NCBI GenBank assembly: GCA_029210175.1
Contig: JARGPL010000034.1
Coordinates: 1 to 46,744, forward strand
DNA: 46,744 nt
Direction of reading: 5' to 3'
Origin: Minwuia sp.
GTDB lineage: Bacteria; Pseudomonadota; Alphaproteobacteria; Minwuiales; Minwuiaceae
Shown here: positions 35,096-44,575 of the stretch, piece after piece
Layout: each line of letters starts with the position of its first letter
Position numbering within the stretch: position 1 is the first letter of the stretch
Notes under the pieces: generated by a model
Seen by the model: only the letters and a program-made list of their open reading frames with translations
What the model was told of the DNA's origin: nothing
Databases searched by the model: none
Made by a program: the position numbers and the translations under genes

Positions 35096-36268
35096 TCAGC
35101 CTGCCAGGCGTTCCAGCCCTGCGGTCAGATCCGCCTTCAGGTCGTCGGTATCTTCCAGCCCGATGTGCAGCCGGATCAGGGGCCCGGGGCCAGTCCAGCC
35201 GGTCGCAGTACGGAACTGCTCCGGTTTCTGGCTGAGCACCAGGCTCTCGTAGCCGCCCCAGGATGCACCGAGACCGAACAGCGCCAGCCCGTCGATCATC
35301 CGCGCCACATCGTCGTCGGAATACCCCTCGCGCAGCACGACGGAGAACAGTCCGGAGGAGCCGAGGAAATCCCGCCTCCAGATCGCATGGCCCGGATGGC
35401 TCGGCAGGCCCGGGTGCAGTACGCGGTCCACCTCCGGCCGGGTTTCCAGCCAGCGGGCGACATCCAGCGCGTTGATCATGTGCTGGCGCAGACGCACCCC
35501 CAGGGTGCGCAGGCCGCGCAGGCCCAGGAAGACATCGTCCGGCCCGACGCACTGGCCCATCGCCTGCGCGGTGCGGCGCAGTGGCTGCCAGGAGGCTTCG
35601 TTGGTCACCACGACGCCCAGCATGGCGTCCGAATGGCCGACGATGTACTTGGTCGCGGCATGGATGGACACGTCGACCCCATGGTCGAAGGGTCGGAAGA
35701 ACAGCGGGCTGGCCCAGGTATTGTCCATCAGCACGGTGGCGCCGGCCTTGTGAGCCTCCGCCGCGATGGCCGGAATGTCCTGCATCTCGAAGGTGTGGGA
35801 CCCGGGCGCCTCCACATAGACGATCCTGGTGTTCGGCTGGATCAGGTCGGCGATCCCGGCTCCGATCAGGGGATCATAGTATGTCGTCTCGACCCCGAAC
35901 CGCGCCAGCACCCCGTCGCAATAGCCCCGTGTCGGGCGATAGGCGGAATCGCTGACCAGCACATGGTCCCCGGCGGAGCAGTAAGCGGTCAGTGCCGCTG
36001 CGATCGCTGCCAGGCCGGAGGGAAAGGCGAAGGCGCTGTAGCCGCCCTCGATCTCCGCCATCGCTTCCTCGAACGCCAGCGACGTGGGGTGGCCGATGCG
36101 ACCGTACATGGTGACGGTCTCGCCGTTCTCCCGTGCCGCGCTCTTGCCCTTCATCGTGCCCATGGACGGGCTGAGAATGGTGGAGGTGTGGTAGACGGGC
36201 GGGTTCACCACGCCGAGATTGTTCTCCGGATCGCGCCCGGCGGTGACGATGGTGGTGTCCTGCTTCAT
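35096..36268 (-). CDS. metC: Cystathionine beta-lyase (PLP gamma-family)
   Basis: The 390-residue Cys/Met-metabolism enzyme begins MKQDTTIVTAGRDP and has MYGRIGHPTSLAFEEAMAEIEGG, the FPSGLAAI phosphate-binding region, VYVEAPGSHTFEMQDI, LMDNTWASP with the PLP-contacting aspartate and SIHAATKYIVGHSDAMLG with lysine 207 as Schiff-base residue. It would cleave cystathionine to homocysteine in methionine synthesis; related gamma-family members cannot be fully excluded. GGGGAAG lies nine bases before the ATG. It faces divergently the amino-acid transporter operon. Confidence 0.92.
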   Translation of the reverse strand: MKQDTTIVTAGRDPENNLGVVNPPVYHTSTILSPSMGTMKGKSAARENGETVTMYGRIGHPTSLAFEEAMAEIEGGYSAFAFPSGLAAIAAALTAYCSAGDHVLVSDSAYRPTRGYCDGVLARFGVETTYYDPLIGAGIADLIQPNTRIVYVEAPGSHTFEMQDIPAIAAEAHKAGATVLMDNTWASPLFFRPFDHGVDVSIHAATKYIVGHSDAMLGVVVTNEASWQPLRRTAQAMGQCVGPDDVFLGLRGLRTLGVRLRQHMINALDVARWLETRPEVDRVLHPGLPSHPGHAIWRRDFLGSSGLFSVVLREGYSDDDVARMIDGLALFGLGASWGGYESLVLSQKPEQFRTATGWTGPGPLIRLHIGLEDTDDLKADLTAGLERLAG

Positions 36269-36552
36269 GGTGATCGGCTTCCCCGTCCAGATAATGCTTC
36301 GCCGACGATCCCGCAGGCGAACAAGTGTCAGTCATGCTGCCAGATACTGACAGAGCTCCCCCTGTCGGGCCAAGTGCTGCATTGCAGAAAGCCTGTTGTG
36401 TTGTCGAAAAGTCGGGCATAGGCTGCGCGGGTTAAACGCACCCCGGACTTGAATGTGGTGCGTCCGGATCAGGCGGGCGTTGATCTGACTGGCCACACAC
36501 AGGGCGGCATTGCAACTATCCGGGGATCGGATGCAACAGGGAGTTTTCCAAT
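36269..36552. promoter_or_regulatory. Divergent promoter region of metC and aapJ
   Basis: The 284 bases between the two divergent start codons hold no supported gene. AGGGAG precedes aapJ. Small inverted repeats occur (GACAG/CTGTC at 36348-36365 and GCACC/GGTGC around 36437-36460), but no operator or core promoter could be named. Confidence 0.5.
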
Positions 36553-37572
36553 ATGAAGATTAAAGGCGCAATCATTGCTGCGGCTGCTGTCATGGCAGTA
36601 TCGACAGCGGCGAATGCGGACACGCTTGCCGATGTCAAGGCCAAGGGCTTTGTGCAGTGCGGTGTGTCCACCGGTCTTGCCGGATTTGCCTTCACGGACG
36701 CCAACGGTGTCTGGGACGGTTTCGACGTTACCTTCTGTCGCGCAACTGCGGCGGCGATCTTCGGTGACCCGAACGCCATCAAGTTCACGCCGACAACGGG
36801 CAAGACCCGCTTCACGGCGCTGGCCTCCGGTGAAGTCGATATCCTGTATCGCAACACCACCTGGACGCTCAGCCGCGACGTCGATCTCGGTTTCACCTTC
36901 CTGGGTGTGAACTATTACGACGGTCAGGGCTTCATGGTGCGCAAGAGCCTGGGTCTGAAGTCCGCCAAGGAACTCGACGGCGCGACGGTCTGCATCCAGA
37001 CCGGCACGACGACCGAACTGAACCTGGCCGATTTCTTCCGTGCCAATGGCATGAGCTACGAGCCGGTTCCGATCGAGACCAACGCAGAGGCGCAGCAGAA
37101 GTATCTGTCCAACGCCTGTGACGTCTACACCACGGATGCGTCCGGCCTTGCCGCGACCCGTGCAACCTTCGAGAAGCCGAGCGAGCATGTGCTGCTGCCG
37201 GAAATCATCTCCAAGGAGCCGCTGGGCCCGCTGGTCCGTCATGGCGATGATGCATGGGGCGACGTTGGCCGCTGGGTCATGAACGCGCTGGTCATTGCCG
37301 AAGAGAAGGGCATCACGAAGGCCAATGTGGCTGACCTGGCCAAGAACGGTTCCTCCGATCCGGAAGTCAACCGTCTGCTGGGTTCCGAAGGCAGCTACGG
37401 CGATCAGTTGGGCCTGTCCAAGGACTGGGCCGTTCATGCGATTTCCGCCGGTGGCAACTATGGCGAAATCTTCGAACGCAACATTGGTGAAAGCACCGCA
37501 ATTGGTCTGGCACGTGGCCTGAACCAGCTGTGGAGCAAGGGTGGCATCCTCTACGCGCCGCCGTTCCGTTGA
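36553..37572 (+). CDS. aapJ: General L-amino-acid ABC transporter, periplasmic binding protein AapJ
   Basis: The 339-residue solute-binding protein has a cleavable signal peptide (MKIKGAIIAAAAVMAVSTAANA, cut before D23) and a type II binding-protein core with VKAKGFVQCGVSTGLAGFAFTDANGVWDGFDVTFCRA, a family signature, and CIQTGTTTELNLADFF. It captures amino acids in the periplasm for AapQMP. A very strong terminator follows, so it is probably expressed above the rest of the operon, as is usual for binding proteins. Confidence 0.95.
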   Translation: MKIKGAIIAAAAVMAVSTAANADTLADVKAKGFVQCGVSTGLAGFAFTDANGVWDGFDVTFCRATAAAIFGDPNAIKFTPTTGKTRFTALASGEVDILYRNTTWTLSRDVDLGFTFLGVNYYDGQGFMVRKSLGLKSAKELDGATVCIQTGTTTELNLADFFRANGMSYEPVPIETNAEAQQKYLSNACDVYTTDASGLAATRATFEKPSEHVLLPEIISKEPLGPLVRHGDDAWGDVGRWVMNALVIAEEKGITKANVADLAKNGSSDPEVNRLLGSEGSYGDQLGLSKDWAVHAISAGGNYGEIFERNIGESTAIGLARGLNQLWSKGGILYAPPFR

Positions 37573-37581
37573 TCTGAGATA

Positions 37582-37620
37582 CGGGCGCGTCACCCCGGGG
37601 TGACGCGCCCGTTTTCTTTT
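37582..37620 (+). terminator. Strong intrinsic terminator/attenuator after aapJ
   Basis: Positions 37582-37611 form a perfect 15-pair palindrome with ends CGGGCGCG and CGCGCCCG, followed directly by GTTTTCTTTT. It would end most transcripts after aapJ, with read-through supplying aapQMP. Confidence 0.85.
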
Positions 37621-37688
37621 ATGACGGGGGAGGCGACAGGCCGGGTCGTGTTTTTGACCGGCTCTGCAGTGCGAGGGGGCTCCGCGCC

Positions 37689-38906
37689 ATGGCTGTGATC
37701 TCCAACGACGGAGAGAAATCTTTCCACATCGGGATGTTGATCTACGACACCCGCTATCGGTCCTACACCATTCAGATATTCGCGTTGTGCATGTTCATGC
37801 TGGCTGTGGCCTGGCTGCTGGACAACGCCATCACCAACCTTGCCCAGCTGGGCAAGACATTCAGTTTCGGTTTCCTGTTCGAAACCGCGTCCTATGACAT
37901 CAATCAGCGCCTGATCGACTACACGTCGACCGACACGCATGCACGGGCAGCCATCGTCGGCATCCTGAACACGCTGCTGGTCGCCTTCCTGGGCTGCATC
38001 ACCGCGACGATCATCGGGGTCATTGCCGGTGTCCTGCGCCTGTCGAAGAACTGGCTGATTGCCCGCCTGATGACGATCTACGTCGAAGGCTTCCGCAACA
38101 TTCCGCTGTTGATCTGGATCCTGATCACCGTTGCGGTGATCAACGAATCCCTGCCGTCACCCAGCGGTTTCCGCGGCGCAGACCCGGAATCGTCGCCCCT
38201 GTTTGGCGGCCTGCTGGTCCTGACCAACCGCGGGTTCTACATTCCGGCGCCGATCTGGGGCGACATGTCCATGGCGGTGGTCGTGGTCTTCCTGCTGTCC
38301 ATCGTGGCCATGTTCGGCTTCCGCCGCTGGGCCCGGAAGCGCCAGGAAGCAACGGGCGAGATCCTCCCCGTGCTGCCGATCTCCCTGGCGATATTCTTCC
38401 TGCCAACCCTGCTGGCGTTCATCGCGCTCGGCATGCCGATCACCCTGGAATATCCGGAGCTGAAGGGCTTCAACTTCCAGGGCGGTGTCTTCATGCGTGA
38501 CAGCCTGATCGGGCTGTGGCTGGCCCTCTCGCTATATACGGGCGCCTTCACGGCGGAGATCGTGCGGGCGGGCATCCTGTCGGTCAGCAAGGGCCAGTCG
38601 GAAGCCGCCTTCGCGCTCGGGCTGCGTCCCAACCGGACAATGAACCTCGTGGTCCTGCCGCAGGCGCTTCGTGTCATCGTGCCGCCGCTGATCAGCCAGT
38701 ATCTCAACCTGACCAAGAACTCGTCGCTTGCCATCGCCGTCGGCTACATGGATGTGACGGGCACGCTTGGCGGCATCACGATGAACCAGACGGGCAAGGA
38801 GATGGAATGCATCCTGCTGCTGATGGCGTTCTACCTGATCGCCTCGCTCAGTATCTCGTCGGTGATGAACTGGTACAATGAACGCGTGAAACTGAGGGAG
38901 AGGTGA
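37689..38906 (+). CDS. aapQ: General L-amino-acid ABC transporter permease AapQ
   Basis: The 405-residue inner-membrane permease has an N-terminal helix, a periplasmic insertion and a HisM-type transport domain. Seen: GILNTLLVAFLGCITATIIGVIAGVLRL, EGFRNIPLLIWIL and, in the C-terminal half, the EAA loop SKGQSEAAFALGLRPNRTMNLVVLPQALRVIVPPL that contacts the ATPase. The large interrupted architecture (about 400 residues) is typical of AapQ rather than simple 230-residue HisQ. It lies after the terminator; GAGGGGG precedes the ATG. The next gene starts one base after the stop. Confidence 0.95.
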   Translation: MAVISNDGEKSFHIGMLIYDTRYRSYTIQIFALCMFMLAVAWLLDNAITNLAQLGKTFSFGFLFETASYDINQRLIDYTSTDTHARAAIVGILNTLLVAFLGCITATIIGVIAGVLRLSKNWLIARLMTIYVEGFRNIPLLIWILITVAVINESLPSPSGFRGADPESSPLFGGLLVLTNRGFYIPAPIWGDMSMAVVVVFLLSIVAMFGFRRWARKRQEATGEILPVLPISLAIFFLPTLLAFIALGMPITLEYPELKGFNFQGGVFMRDSLIGLWLALSLYTGAFTAEIVRAGILSVSKGQSEAAFALGLRPNRTMNLVVLPQALRVIVPPLISQYLNLTKNSSLAIAVGYMDVTGTLGGITMNQTGKEMECILLLMAFYLIASLSISSVMNWYNERVKLRER

Positions 38907-38907
38907 G

Positions 38908-40218
38908 ATGAGCAACCGCCACGAACCCTTCGTCGCCTCCGGTGACATTCAGCCCTCTCCGCCGCCGTCCAGTGTCGTCGGCCCCATCGCCTGGGTGCGC
39001 GAGAACCTGTTCTCCGGTGTCGCCAACACGGTAATGACCCTGATCGGCATCTACGTGATCTACAGCCTGCTGGCATCCTTGGTGCCCTGGTTGCTGTTGA
39101 ACTCGGTATGGAACGCCTCATCGCTGCAGGACTGCCGCAGCATCGACAACGGTGCCTGTCTGGCGGTCATTCGCGAACGCTATCTGCAGTTCATCTATGG
39201 CTTCTACCCGACCGAGGAACGCTGGCGGCCGGTCGTTGCCTTTGTCCTGATGCTGGTCGCGCTCTGGCCGGTGCTGTTCGCCGGCGCGCCGCGCAAGCTG
39301 CTCTATGCTTCCGCGTTATACCCGGCGACCGCCTACTGGCTGATCTGGGGCGGGACCATCTGGGGCCCGCTTGCCGTCATGGCCGGTCCGATCGTGGGCA
39401 TCATCCTGTATCGCGTCTTCGACAAGGTGCTGTCGGGCATGATGGATGAAGGCATTGCCGGCATCCTCAGCATGGCTGGTGCATTGCTTCTGACGATCAC
39501 CTGGTGGCTGTTTGCCGTCGTGCAGGTGGATGCGATCCTTGGTTCCATCCTGAACATCGGGCTGGAACCTGTTGCGTCGGACAAGATTGGCGGCTTCCTG
39601 CTGTCGATGATCATCGGCGTCAGCGGCATTGCCGGGTCGTTCCCGCTGGGCATCGCCCTGGCGCTCGGCCGACAGTCCAACCTGATCTTCATCAAGGCGC
39701 TCTGCACCGGCTTCATCGAGTTCATTCGGGGTGTGCCGCTGATCACCCTGCTGTTCGTGGCCTCGGTCCTGCTGCAGTACTTCCTGCCGCCGGGCACGAC
39801 GTTCGATCTGATCCTGCGGGTGGTCATCATGGTGACCCTGTTCGCCGCCGCCTACATGGCGGAGGTGATCCGCGGTGGTCTGGCGGCCCTGCCCAAGGGC
39901 CAGTACGAGGCGGCGGATGCGCTGGGCCTGGACTACTGGAAGTCCATGCGCCTGATCGTGCTGCCGCAGGCCCTGAAGATCTCCATCCCCGGCATCGTCA
40001 ACACCTTCATCGGTCTGTTCAAGGACACGACCCTGGTGATCGTGATCGGCATGCTGGATCCGGTGGGTATCCTGGGCCCCATTCGTGCCGATCAGAACTG
40101 GAACGGTATCGTCTGGGAGCTGTATGGCTTCATCGCCATCTTCTTCTTCGTCTTCTGCTTCGGCATGTCCCGCTACTCGCTGTATCTGGAGCGCAAGCTG
40201 CAGACCGGACATCGTTGA
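38908..40218 (+). CDS. aapM: General L-amino-acid ABC transporter permease AapM
   Basis: The 436-residue partner permease of AapQ has several N-terminal transmembrane helices (LFAGAPRKLLYASALYPATAYW and LLLTITWWLFAVV among them), a GSFPLGIALALGRQ segment and ECTGFIEFIRGVPLITLLF-type core, then the EAA loop PKGQYEAADALGLDYWKSMRLIVLPQALKISIPGIV. It starts one base after aapQ with GAGAGG just before, so translation is coupled. Together the two permeases form the membrane channel. Confidence 0.95.
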   Translation: MSNRHEPFVASGDIQPSPPPSSVVGPIAWVRENLFSGVANTVMTLIGIYVIYSLLASLVPWLLLNSVWNASSLQDCRSIDNGACLAVIRERYLQFIYGFYPTEERWRPVVAFVLMLVALWPVLFAGAPRKLLYASALYPATAYWLIWGGTIWGPLAVMAGPIVGIILYRVFDKVLSGMMDEGIAGILSMAGALLLTITWWLFAVVQVDAILGSILNIGLEPVASDKIGGFLLSMIIGVSGIAGSFPLGIALALGRQSNLIFIKALCTGFIEFIRGVPLITLLFVASVLLQYFLPPGTTFDLILRVVIMVTLFAAAYMAEVIRGGLAALPKGQYEAADALGLDYWKSMRLIVLPQALKISIPGIVNTFIGLFKDTTLVIVIGMLDPVGILGPIRADQNWNGIVWELYGFIAIFFFVFCFGMSRYSLYLERKLQTGHR

Positions 40219-40260
40219 GGTTTGTAAATGACCAAGCGCTGCGCCAGTCCGCTTCCCGAT

Positions 40261-40289
40261 CCGGCATCCTGCATGCACGCGCATGCCGG
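40261..40289 (+). other. Inverted repeat in the aapM-aapP gap
   Basis: CCGGCAT and ATGCCGG flank a 15-base loop in the 149-base gap between aapM and aapP. There is no T run. It may stabilise or mark processing of the operon mRNA. Confidence 0.35.
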
Positions 40290-40367
40290 GTATCCGGGCG
40301 GGGGTGTGGACTGGCGACGGCTCCGGTCGGCAGGCATGCCGGCCCGTGAACACGAAAGGCTTGAAAG

Positions 40368-41162
40368 ATGAGTGACACAGCCGTTTTGGATCGCGAGATC
40401 GATCGCTCCAAGTTGCAGATTTCCGACGAGATCGCCATCGAGATCACGATGATGAACAAGTGGTACGGGGACTTTCACGTGCTGCGCGACATCAGCCTGA
40501 CTGTGAACCGGGGGGAGCGGATCGTTGTCTGTGGCCCGTCCGGTTCCGGCAAGTCGACCCTGATCCGCTGCATCAACCGTCTGGAAGAACATCAGAAGGG
40601 CACGATCATCGTGGACGGGATCGAACTCTCGTCAGACCTGAAGAACATCGACAAGATCCGCTCGGAAGTCGGCATGTGCTTCCAGCACTTCAACCTGTTC
40701 CCGCACCTGTCCGTGCTCGACAACTGCACCCTGGCGCCGATGTGGGTCCGCAAGGAACCCCGCAAGGAAGCCGAAGACCGGGCCATGCACTATCTGGAAC
40801 GGGTGAAGATCGCCGACCAGGCGCTGAAGTTCCCCGGCCAGCTCTCCGGTGGCCAGCAGCAGCGTGTGGCCATTGCCCGATCGCTCTGCATGAACCCGCG
40901 CATCATGCTGTTTGATGAGCCGACGTCGGCGCTCGATCCGGAAATGATCAAGGAAGTGCTCGACGTCATGGTCGACCTGGCCGAAACCGGCATGACCATG
41001 ATCTGCGTGACCCACGAAATGGGCTTTGCCCGCCAGGTGGCGAACCGCGTGATCTTCATGGATCAGGGCCAGATCATCGAACAGAACGAACCGGAAGAGT
41101 TCTTCAACAACCCGCAGAGTGACCGCACCAAGCTGTTCCTCAGCCAGATCCTGAGTCACTGA
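40368..41162 (+). CDS. aapP: General L-amino-acid ABC transporter ATP-binding protein AapP
   Basis: The 264-residue ATPase drives AapQM. It has Walker [10 protein letters not shown] (56-64), the Q loop in [14 protein letters not shown], signature [15 protein letters not shown], Walker [13 protein letters not shown] and the H loop [10 protein letters not shown]. The sequence [11 protein letters not shown] is typical for polar amino-acid ATPases. An N-terminal extension of about 25 residues precedes the ABC domain. GAAAG precedes the ATG. A repeat block starts 30 bases after the stop. Confidence 0.96.
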   Translation: MSDTAVLDREIDRSKLQISDEIAIEITMMNKWYGDFHVLRDISLTVNRGERIVVCGPSGSGKSTLIRCINRLEEHQKGTIIVDGIELSSDLKNIDKIRSEVGMCFQHFNLFPHLSVLDNCTLAPMWVRKEPRKEAEDRAMHYLERVKIADQALKFPGQLSGGQQQRVAIARSLCMNPRIMLFDEPTSALDPEMIKEVLDVMVDLAETGMTMICVTHEMGFARQVANRVIFMDQGQIIEQNEPEEFFNNPQSDRTKLFLSQILSH

Positions 41163-41189
41163 TACCGGGCTTCACCGCCTGACTGCACC

Positions 41190-41899
41190 CCCACCTGTCA
41201 TCCCGGGCAAAGCGCAGCGCCGACCCCGGATCCACGTTTTGACGAGCCGGTCACCTCAGAGAAGCGTGGACCCCGGGTCTCACGCCCGGGGTGACAGTGA
41301 AGTGCTTGATCCAATTGATGAACCACTTCACGGGCGTCGTGCCCGGGCTTGACCCGGGCACCCAGGGTACCGCTCAAACGCTGAAAAGCTGGGCACCGTG
41401 GTTCGGGGGAAGCGAAGCGGGTCAGCACCTCCACCCGTCATCCCGGGCAAGCGCAGCGCCGACCCGGGACCCACGCTTCGCGGCGCCGGTCACCTCAGAG
41501 AAGCGTGGACCCCGGGTCTGACGCCCGGGGTGACAGTGATTCGTGCGCTATGCGTCAGACCCCCACAGACGGCGTGCCGGGCCTGACCCGGGTACCCAGG
41601 GTGCCGCTCAAACGCTGAAAAGCTGGGCACCGTGGTTCGGGGGAAGCGAAGCGGGTCAGCACCCCCCAACCCCGTCATCCCGGGCAAGCGCAGCGCCGAC
41701 CCGGGATCCACGCTTTGCGGCACCGGTCACCTCAGAGAAGCGTGGACCCCGGGTCTGGCGCCCGGGGTGACAGTGAAGTGCTTGATCCAATTGATGAACC
41801 ACTTCTCAGACGGCGTGCCCGGGCTTGACCCGGGTACCCAGGGTGCCGCTCAAACGCTGAAAAGCTGGGCACGCGGATCAAGTCCGCTTGGCACCGTGG
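41190..41899. repeat. Composite palindromic repeat array, block 2 (three units)
   Basis: Units start with GTCATCCCGGGC at 41197, 41437 and 41674 (spacing 240 and 237). Modules A, B (41297-41331, 41773-41807) and C are the same as in block 1; the middle unit carries B-prime (41536-41566) instead of B. Module C here often has TGGGCACCGTGGTTCG rather than the longer form of block 1, explaining the shorter period. Confidence 0.93.
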
Positions 41900-41936
41900 A
41901 AATGTGGTGGTGATTGTCGACGAGACGGCGCGGGCG

Positions 41937-42269
41937 TCAGTTGGCGCGGGAGCTGAGGGGCACGTAGCGGCCATCCTCGATGCTCTGGAAGAATTCGTTC
42001 ACCTGGGGGTGTTCCACGGGGTCACCGGATTCATCCCAGAGCAGGTTCTGCTCCGACACGTAGGCGATGTAGGTGGTTTCATCATTCTCGGCGAGCAGGT
42101 GATAGAACGGCTGGTCCTTGCGCGGGCGCACGTCGGCGGGAATGGAATCCCACCATTCATCGGTATTGCTGAACTGCGGATCCACATCATAGATCACGCC
42201 CCGGAACGGGAAGAGGCGATGGCGCACGATGTCGCCGATCCTGAATTTCGCCTCGGGCAACTGAAACAA
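41937..42269 (-). CDS. hspQ: Heat-shock protein HspQ (YccV-like, hemimethylated-DNA-binding family)
   Basis: The 110-residue protein carries the YccV domain: FRIGDIVRHRLFPFRGVIYDVDP, WWDSIPADVRPRKDQPFYHLLAEN and YVSEQNLLWDESGDPV. In E. coli HspQ is a Lon specificity factor and was first described as binding hemimethylated origin DNA. The start appears to be a TTG at 42269 with GGAG seven bases upstream; an in-frame stop lies shortly before and no ATG exists in between, so a rare TTG start is the best reading. Confidence 0.92.
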   Translation of the reverse strand: MFQLPEAKFRIGDIVRHRLFPFRGVIYDVDPQFSNTDEWWDSIPADVRPRKDQPFYHLLAENDETTYIAYVSEQNLLWDESGDPVEHPQVNEFFQSIEDGRYVPLSSRAN

Positions 42270-42518
42270 GAAAACGCTCCGCCAACGGACAAGTCACTAT
42301 CGCTCATGCATAGATGCGAATTTCGGGCCATCAGGTCAATGATGAAGTCACAACGGCGACACCCGCGACACAAACGAAAACGCCACCGGGGAGGGACCGG
42401 CGGCGTCCTGTTTCGTCAGGCTGGAGGAGTGCGTCGTTCCCGTAATGCCCTCGTATCCCTGAGATGGGGACGAAGTCGTCAGACCCAAGTGATCTGCGTC
42501 ACAGGCGGGATCTTTCGC
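42270..42518. other. Gap between NUDIX and hspQ genes
   Basis: These 249 bases hold the hspQ promoter side on the minus strand and the 3' flank of the NUDIX gene. No RNA gene, repeat or clear heat-shock promoter was recognised. Confidence 0.4.
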
Positions 42519-42935
42519 TCACGCCCGGCGCAGGCGTCGGGCCAGGTCGATGACGCGCAGGGTCTCCGGCCACAGGTCCAGCCCGGCAATCTCCGCCGGG
42601 GCCATGAAACAGGCAGCCATGGCGTCGGACGCCGCCACAGCCTCCCCCGACAGCCATTCGCCCCACATGTCCACCAGGGTGTAGTGATAGATGATCGAAC
42701 CATCGGCATCGCGGCTGATGCCGTCCACAACATCGATCAGACCGCCGATCCTGCAATCGACGCCGGTTTCCTCCTGCACCTCGCGCCGGGCGCCTTCGGC
42801 CACCGTTTCCCCCAGTTCCTGGCGGCCCCCCGGTATCGCCCAGTCGCCCTTGCGCGGCGGCTTGCCACGGCGGATCATCAGCACGTCGTCGCCGCGAAAC
42901 ACGACCGCGCCAATGCCGATTTCCGGCTTCTTCAT
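42519..42935 (-). CDS. NUDIX hydrolase
   Basis: The 138-residue protein has the full Nudix box, from GGRQELGETVAEGARREVQEETGV, with the catalytic R-E-V-Q-E-E-T metal-binding core. It starts MKKPEIGIGAVVFRGDDVLMIRRGKPPRKGDW, resembling ADP-ribose or MutT-type pyrophosphatases; the substrate cannot be fixed. AGGGGG lies about nine bases before the ATG at 42935; the open frame continues to 43166 but that part lacks homology. Confidence 0.93.
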   Translation of the reverse strand: MKKPEIGIGAVVFRGDDVLMIRRGKPPRKGDWAIPGGRQELGETVAEGARREVQEETGVDCRIGGLIDVVDGISRDADGSIIYHYTLVDMWGEWLSGEAVAASDAMAACFMAPAEIAGLDLWPETLRVIDLARRLRRA

Positions 42936-43076
42936 GCTGTCGCCCCCTGTTATTGACCCCCTGTCCCACCTGCATCTACTGGCATAACGGGGGTAAATTC
43001 GGTAGAGTTTGATCAGCTGTGACTGCCGGGGAGGCAGCCTTGACGCGCGTCCAAACTGGCTGGGGAGATACCGGAC

Positions 43077-44303
43077 ATGACCATTGCCTTCGATCCGAAT
43101 GCGCCTGAAACCATCGTTGACCCCTATGCGGGCCTTGCCCGCCTGCGGGCCGAGGAGCCGCTGCACTGGAGCCCGGTCAGCCGGGCCTGGTACCTGACCC
43201 GGTATCAGGACGTGCGCGACGGTTTCCGCGACAAGCGCATGTCTGCAGACCGCATCCGCCCCTTCGTCGAGTCACAGCGCAACGGCCCGGACGGCGAAGA
43301 GATCGGGTTCCTGGGCGATCATCTGGGCCATTGGGCGGTGTTCAACGACCCGCCACGCCACGGGCACCTGCGCGGCCTGATGAACAAGGCCTTCACCAGC
43401 CGCCGGGTCGAAAGCCTGCGCGGCCAGGTGGCGGAGATTGTGGAGAACCTGATCGCCGGTTGGGAAGACGGGCAGGAAGTGGATTTCCATCAGGAATTCG
43501 CCTATCCGCTGCCCGCCACCGTCATCGCGCTGCTGCTGGGTATCCCGCAGCAGGATGTGGATCACCTGAAACGCTGGTCGGATGCGCTGGCGCAGTTCGT
43601 GCTGACATCCAAGACCAACCCCGACAAGTACAGGACTGCCTCTGCCGCGCTGGCGGAGATGAACAGCTATTTCCAGGGCTTCCTGGACGACCGCCGGGCC
43701 AACCCGGGTGAACTGGTCACCGACGGTCTGATCGACGCCACCGATGAAGGCGACCGGCTGACGGCTGACGAACTGGTGGCGACCTGTGTACTGCTGCTGT
43801 TCGCTGGCCATGAAACCACGACCCAGCTGGTGGCCAACGGGATGCATTCACTGATCCACAATCCCGACCAGATGGCTGATTTCCGCAGCAACCGCGATGA
43901 TTTCGCCTTCACCAAGAACGCCGTCGAGGAGCTGCTGCGCTATGATGGTCCCACCCTGACGTCGCCCCGGATCGTGGCGGAAGATGTCGAGATGCATGGC
44001 CAGACCATTCGCGCCGGACAGCGCATCTGGCTGTGGAACTGCGCTGCCAACCGTGATGAAAACGTGTTCGAGGATCCCGACAGGCTGGACCTGAGGCGCA
44101 GGAACGCCGACCGGCATGTCACCTTCGGTTTCGGCATTCATTTCTGCATCGGCGCGCCGCTGGCCAAGCTGGAAGCGGAGGTGGCTTTCCCCATCCTGCT
44201 CAACCGTTTCAGCCGCTTCGAGCTGGTCGCGCCGGAGCAGAAATGGTCGGATTCCTATGTCTCGCGCGGCATGACCAGCTTCCCCATCCGGGTTTACCGC
44301 TGA
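43077..44303 (+). CDS. Cytochrome P450
   Basis: The 408-residue soluble bacterial P450 (CYP class I-like) has the oxygen-activation I-helix FAGHETTT (242-249), the K-helix ExxR as E285-L-L-R288, a PERF-equivalent region and the heme-binding loop FGFGIHFCIGAP with Cys357 as the axial ligand. It would hydroxylate an unknown small molecule using an external ferredoxin and reductase; neither is encoded nearby. GGGGAG lies nine bases before the ATG. It lies between NUDIX and a solo copy of repeat module A. Confidence 0.95.
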   Translation: MTIAFDPNAPETIVDPYAGLARLRAEEPLHWSPVSRAWYLTRYQDVRDGFRDKRMSADRIRPFVESQRNGPDGEEIGFLGDHLGHWAVFNDPPRHGHLRGLMNKAFTSRRVESLRGQVAEIVENLIAGWEDGQEVDFHQEFAYPLPATVIALLLGIPQQDVDHLKRWSDALAQFVLTSKTNPDKYRTASAALAEMNSYFQGFLDDRRANPGELVTDGLIDATDEGDRLTADELVATCVLLLFAGHETTTQLVANGMHSLIHNPDQMADFRSNRDDFAFTKNAVEELLRYDGPTLTSPRIVAEDVEMHGQTIRAGQRIWLWNCAANRDENVFEDPDRLDLRRRNADRHVTFGFGIHFCIGAPLAKLEAEVAFPILLNRFSRFELVAPEQKWSDSYVSRGMTSFPIRVYR

Positions 44304-44396
44304 CCGGGACAGCGTATATCCCGGATGCGGGGCATGAGGACAAGGGCCGACTTTGCCGCCGATTTCCGGGGGAAGACATGGACCATCCCCTCGAAT

Positions 44397-44496
44397 TGTC
44401 ATGCCGGACAAGCGGAGCTCCGATCCGGCACCCACGCCTTGTGGGGCTAGCAGCCTCGGACAAGCGTGGACCCCGGGTCTCGTGCCCGGGGTGACA
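44397..44496. repeat. Solo copy of repeat module A
   Basis: A single, more diverged copy of module A (left arm GTCATGCCGGAC, right arm GTGCCCGGGGTGACAC) lies between the P450 and GST genes without modules B or C. Compensating differences in the two arms (GCCGGAC.. / ..) suggest older decay than in the arrays. Confidence 0.82.
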
Positions 44497-44575
44497 CTGG
44501 TCACTGAGCCCCGTGATCAGGGGACAGGGCCGCCCGAAAGCCGATCATCGTACCAGCTGATGAGAGAGGAACCCG

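Noticed and set aside
36490-36513. A sigma-54 promoter (TGGC...TTGC) upstream of aapJ
   Set aside because: The GG to GC spacing is about 19 bases instead of the required 10.
42936-43166. A 77-residue N-terminal extension of the NUDIX protein
   Set aside because: It lacks homology and overlaps the P450 start antisense; AGGGGG before the ATG at 42935 fixes the start.
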